A stretch of DNA of 9,657 bases from G963674505 sp964575975 (lineage in GTDB: Bacteria; Desulfobacterota; Desulfobacteria; Desulfobacterales; SKZT01). The position numbers were made by a program, and so were the translations under genes. Shown here piece after piece: positions 8,090 through 9,657 of this stretch; the stretch's first letter is position 1, and each line of letters starts with the position of its first letter. The stretch covers positions 1 to 9,657 of the forward strand of contig CAZNTU010000214.1 of assembly GCA_964575975.1 (NCBI GenBank), read 5' to 3'. Below the pieces are notes generated by a model. That model did no database searches, was not told the DNA's origin, and worked only from the letters and a program-made list of their open reading frames with translations.

Positions 8090-8438
8090 CGTTTTCGTAT
8101 GCCTTGGAAGCGAAACGGACGTAGTTTTCGATCATTTCGGCGACTGCGGACGATATCTTCAATCCCTCCTTTTCGATCTTGGCGCAGAACGCCGAAAAAA
8201 CTCCCGACGGAACGTCGAAGGTAAAATAGGCGCTTCCCCTGTTCCGTCTCTTTTTCGCAGCGTTTTCGAGAAACGATGCGTCGAGATAGTTCGTGTAGTT
8301 CGCCATGAAATGCCCGATCATCTTGTTGGGGGTGGAATTCTCCATGGCAAGGAGTTGTTTGAACCTTCGGGCCACTTCCCCGTTCAACGCCATATTGATG
8401 TGACGATACCCGGAATAAACACCTTGTTCCGTGTCCAT
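8079..8438 (-). CDS. Tandem ribbon-helix-helix DNA-binding protein
   Basis: 119 residues. Two segments, 13-52 and 71-110, align without gaps at an offset of 58 residues. Each has an alternating strand (HINMAL / YFTFDV), a helix (VARRFKQLLAMEN / VFSAFCAKIEKEG), a turn, and a second helix (NKMIGHFMANYTNYL / SAVAEMIENYVRF). Identical positions include Val22/80, Phe26/84, Glu33/91, Asn47/105 and Tyr48/106. This is the ribbon-helix-helix layout found in MetJ/Arc/CopG-type repressors, which normally dimerise to place a two-stranded ribbon in the major groove; here one chain could supply both halves. A basic linker (KKRRNR, 62-67) joins them. The ATG at 8438 was chosen because AGGAG sits 7 nt upstream; the frame is open to 8558 but that extension does not look protein-like. 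The gene is translationally coupled to the sigma-4-like gene and may autoregulate the unit (inference). Confidence 0.8.
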   Translation of the reverse strand: MDTEQGVYSGYRHINMALNGEVARRFKQLLAMENSTPNKMIGHFMANYTNYLDASFLENAAKKRRNRGSAYFTFDVPSGVFSAFCAKIEKEGLKISSAVAEMIENYVRFASKAYENDES

Positions 8439-8445
8439 AAACGAT

Positions 8446-8450
8446 CTCCT
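8446..8450 (-). promoter_or_regulatory. Shine-Dalgarno AGGAG fixing the RHH gene start
   Basis: AGGAG on the minus strand lies 7 nt before the ATG at 8438. This favours the 119-residue product over a longer version starting at 8558. Confidence 0.75.
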
Positions 8451-8861
8451 GTCCGTCCCGACCGGTTCGCGCGGTCGCGGAGCTTTCCGACGATAAAAAA
8501 AGCGAGCGGCCTGGATTCCCCGACCCGCGAAAACGCTTTGGTCGAAAGTGGATAACAAATCCCTCCGTGGATTGCAAAGCTTTTATTCCGTTTGGAACCT
8601 CGACGAACCGCGAGACTGCGGGGCCGGGTTTGACCGGTCGTTCTGGAGTGTCGCGGTAGCGCCGCTTTCCACGCTGCGCGGCACACTTTCTCGGCTTCTT
8701 GTCGCCCCTTAGTCGAACAAATAACCGACCTGCTCCGCCAACGGATTTCCCGTTCCAAAAAATCCGTCCGCGTCAACATGTCCAGTAAATCGCGCAGGGA
8801 CTCTATTGTCCGACGTCATAAAAAATCATCGACGGAAGAGAGCGATGTTCGGTTTAACAAA

Positions 8862-8888
8862 TGGCAGGGCCTCGAGGAGACCCTGCCA
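8862..8888 (-). terminator. Hairpin, possible terminator of the small upstream gene
   Basis: TGGCAGGG pairs perfectly with CCCTGCCA (8 bp). After one C-A mismatch an inner CTC/GAG stem closes on a 3-nt loop. Reading on the minus strand, the stem is followed by ATTTGTTAAA, a weak U-tract, so it could end transcripts from the 59-residue gene located 106 nt upstream. There is no U-tract on the plus strand. It could equally be a structured RNA element between genes. Confidence 0.4.
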
Positions 8889-8966
8889 CCCGTATGAAAA
8901 TAACGACGATTCCAGTCGAGCCCGCAATTTCAATCTCCGAAATCCGATCTGCGTTCATTCGTGCCG

Positions 8967-8980
8967 CCTAATCGATTAGG
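8967..8980. repeat. Perfect 14-bp palindrome CCTAATCGATTAGG
   Basis: An exact 14-bp inverted repeat with no spacer lies 13 nt beyond the stop codon of the 59-residue gene. It is AT-rich in the middle and too short on its own to be an intrinsic terminator; no U-tract follows. The form suits an operator for a dimeric DNA-binding protein such as the RHH protein encoded nearby; that link is inference. Confidence 0.6.
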
Positions 8981-8988
8981 ACCGTCGA

Positions 8989-9369
8989 TCAATTCAGTTC
9001 GCGACCGTTTCTAAAAGCTTGATCTGCTCCCTGCTGAAAATCTCCGTACCGTGCTTTTGTTTCTCTATGACCATCACATGGAACTGGCCGTTTTCTTCCA
9101 TTGCGACTCTTCGCCTTTGCTGCGGATCGTCGTTGATCACCACCTCGTGGTATTTTCTTCTGCGAGCGTTCATTTTTTCCGCCCTCCTTCTTGGCGAAAT
9201 AAGATGCGGAAGTTTCCGAGGAAGGCTGGCTCGCCTGGAACAGTTTGCGAGAATATAGGCTGAAACCTTCGTCCTTGACGAAAACAAGAAGATCGCGACA
9301 AATCTGTTTGAAAACGAACTCTACCTGCACGCCTTCGACCTCGATGCCATGAAATCGCAAGGCGGTCAA
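8989..9369 (-). CDS. Possible small upstream ORF (TTG start), 3' part out of frame with the 59-aa gene
   Basis: A TTG at 9369 with AGGGAA 8 nt upstream (9378-9383) opens a frame whose first 60 or so residues (FHGIEVEGVQVEFVFKQICR, then DLLVFVKDEGFSLYSRKLFQ) look protein-like in composition and codon use. As sequenced, the frame continues to 8989 (126 residues), but beyond 9173 it overlaps the better-looking 59-residue gene in another phase and becomes Arg/Lys-rich shadow sequence. At the junction there is a run of six A residues (9174-9178 plus the A of the ATG). One extra A would bring in a TGA overlapping the next ATG as ATGA, the usual coupled layout. So this may be a real gene of about 65 residues with an indel, a decaying gene, or chance. 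Confidence 0.3.
   Translation of the reverse strand: MTALRFHGIEVEGVQVEFVFKQICRDLLVFVKDEGFSLYSRKLFQASQPSSETSASYFAKKEGGKNERSQKKIPRGGDQRRSAAKAKSRNGRKRPVPCDGHRETKARYGDFQQGADQAFRNGRELN
8994..9173 (-). CDS. Small protein of unknown function (59 aa)
   Basis: An ATG at 9171-9173 preceded by a strong Shine-Dalgarno, AGGAGGG, opens a 59-residue frame ending in TGA. Codon choice (GTG GTG ATC AAC GAC GAT CCG CAG) looks like the window's real genes. The product begins with a basic patch (NARRRKYHE), then shows strand-like stretches (EVVIND and QFHVMVIEK) and a C-terminal helix (SREQIKLLETV). There is no signal peptide or membrane segment. I do not recognise the family. It lies upstream of the RHH and sigma-4-like genes on the same strand but is separated from them by 555 nt with a hairpin, so it may be its own transcription unit. 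Confidence 0.65.
   Translation of the reverse strand: MNARRRKYHEVVINDDPQQRRRVAMEENGQFHVMVIEKQKHGTEIFSREQIKLLETVAN
9182..9188 (-). promoter_or_regulatory. Shine-Dalgarno AGGAGGG fixing the 59-aa gene start
   Basis: AGGAGGG on the minus strand, 8 nt before the ATG at 9173, is the strongest ribosome-binding site in the window. It supports initiation here rather than at the longer in-frame option at 9287. Confidence 0.75.
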
Positions 9370-9386
9370 TGCGGAACTTCCCTGAT

Positions 9387-9457
9387 TTTATAAGGTATTT
9401 GGCCGGTTTGTCCCTTGGATACCGGGACGCGATTCTATTTCCGGTTTGTCCGGTATC
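9387..9457 (-). promoter_or_regulatory. Candidate promoter/operator region upstream of the small genes
   Basis: On the minus strand two -10-like hexamers are present: TAGAAT (9432-9437), without a good -35, and TATAAA (9387-9392), with GGGACA (9409-9414) as a partial -35 and a 16-nt spacer. Initiation from the second would start at about 9380 and remove the Shine-Dalgarno of the TTG ORF, but would suit the 59-residue gene. Repeats flank and overlap both (see the next entry), as expected for a regulated promoter. Assignment is from motifs alone. Confidence 0.35.
9403..9457. repeat. Iterated CCGGTTTGTCC direct repeat with embedded inverted repeat
   Basis: CCGGTTTGTCC occurs perfectly twice (9403-9413 and 9441-9451), 38 bp apart start to start; both copies are preceded by TATTT, with two extra G in the first. 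GATACCGG (9418-9425) and CCGGTATC (9450-9457) form an 8-bp inverted repeat in the same stretch. The first direct-repeat copy overlaps the -35-like GGGACA. This looks like a set of protein-binding sites. Confidence 0.55.
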
Positions 9458-9657
9458 GCTCGCCAAGCCAACTTAAAGTATCGTGGATTTGGATCTAACC
9501 TGCCCGACTCGGTAAAATGGGACCCAATCGGGAAGTGTCAAGGGAGTGGCAACTTGAAAAACTGTCATTGCAAAAAAAGGTGGTGGGTCGAATCGGTCGA
9601 TCAGGCTGCTTCCGAGTACCGGCCAGTCTTGAAACAGAAGCGGCCGACTCTGGTGGC
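9446..9657 (+). CDS. Open plus-strand frame running off the right edge, possible recombinase N-terminus
   Basis: A plus-strand frame is open from just after a TGA at 9383-9385 to the window end. Its later part reads SVKWDPIGKCQGSGNLK, then NCHCKKRWWVESVDQAASEY and RPVLKQKRPTLV. Third codon positions are GC-rich, unlike the competing ATG frame from 9517 (MGPNREVSREWQLEK). A Cys-containing head followed by a basic KRWWV strand resembles N-termini of some tyrosine recombinases, but the match is vague. No ATG or GTG lies in frame; the TTG at 9446 is the earliest candidate, CTG at 9500 another, and neither has a Shine-Dalgarno. The gene may be 5'-truncated or not real. Confidence 0.25.
   Translation, partial: MSGIARQANLKYRGFGSNLPDSVKWDPIGKCQGSGNLKNCHCKKRWWVESVDQAASEYRPVLKQKRPTLV

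Larger units (their letters stand above)
8439..8993. other. Noncoding gap of 555 nt with several inverted repeats
   Basis: No reading frame here looks like protein on either strand; the 131-residue minus frame from 8779 runs out of frame into the RHH gene. Structural elements are: a 6-bp stem CGACCG/CGGTCG (8459-8464 and 8472-8477) just upstream of the RHH ribosome-binding site, where it could affect translation; an 8-bp stem ACGGATTT/AAATCCGT with an 11-nt loop (8741-8767); the hairpin at 8862-8888; and the palindrome at 8967-8980. I found no convincing promoter for the RHH gene here, but one must lie either in this gap or upstream of the 59-residue gene. Confidence 0.55.

Noticed and set aside
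8547..8555. DnaA-box-like TTATCCACT (minus strand)
   Set aside because: A single site with one mismatch and no cluster of further boxes or AT-rich unwinding region, so not evidence of an origin.
8384..8779. 131-codon minus frame upstream of the RHH gene
   Set aside because: It overlaps the RHH gene in another phase, is Arg/Ser-rich throughout, and has no ribosome-binding site.
9517..9657. ATG-initiated plus frame at the right edge (MGPNREVSREWQ)
   Set aside because: No Shine-Dalgarno and lower GC at third positions than the overlapping frame; not resolvable without more sequence to the right.

Overview
The window holds about 9.7 kb of bacterial chromosome-like DNA, moderately GC-rich by eye, with dense coding in its left two thirds. 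No rRNA, tRNA or core marker gene is present, so the host cannot be named. An AlgI-type acyltransferase with an SGNH partner, a SNF2 ATPase paired with a SWIM protein carrying a Lys/Ala-rich tail, and CACGAATG-type intergenic repeats would fit a Gram-negative lineage such as the PVC group or a deltaproteobacterium. This is a weak inference.

Layout. (1) Positions 1-1746, minus strand: an MBOAT membrane O-acyltransferase followed, with a 32-nt overlap, by a membrane-anchored SGNH-like protein that runs off the left edge. Together they look like a cell-envelope polysaccharide acylation module. (2) Positions 1747-2088: a divergent intergenic region with a good sigma-70-type promoter for the acyltransferase (TTGACA, 16 nt, TACAAA) and a weaker candidate for the plus-strand helicase. 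(3) Positions 2089-6022, plus strand: a two-gene unit of an 890-residue SNF2-family ATPase and a 408-residue SWIM zinc-finger protein with a histone-H1-like tail and a C-terminal winged-helix-like end. This pairing is widespread in bacteria (compare Bacillus YwqA/YwqB) but poorly understood. (4) Positions 6098-8438, minus strand, convergent with the helicase unit: two translationally coupled genes. The first encodes a 119-residue protein that reads as two ribbon-helix-helix units in one chain. The second encodes a 663-residue protein with an N-terminal sigma-70 region-4-like helix-turn-helix, a possible HARE-like winged helix in the middle, and a C-terminal tail ending in QLELPF, which resembles a sliding-clamp-binding peptide. 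(5) Positions 8439-9657: a sparse region with a 555-nt gap rich in inverted repeats, a small 59-residue gene, a possible further small ORF upstream of it, a repeat-containing promoter/operator-like stretch, and an open plus-strand frame running off the right edge.

The most interesting part is the minus-strand cassette at 6098-8438. A region-4-like domain and a C-terminal clamp-type peptide in one chain recall the logic of phage T4 late transcription, where sigma-like gp55 and flap-binding gp33 carry C-terminal sliding-clamp epitopes. The parallel is a hypothesis from motif reading, not a demonstrated function. The double RHH protein encoded just upstream would be a natural DNA-binding regulator of the cassette.
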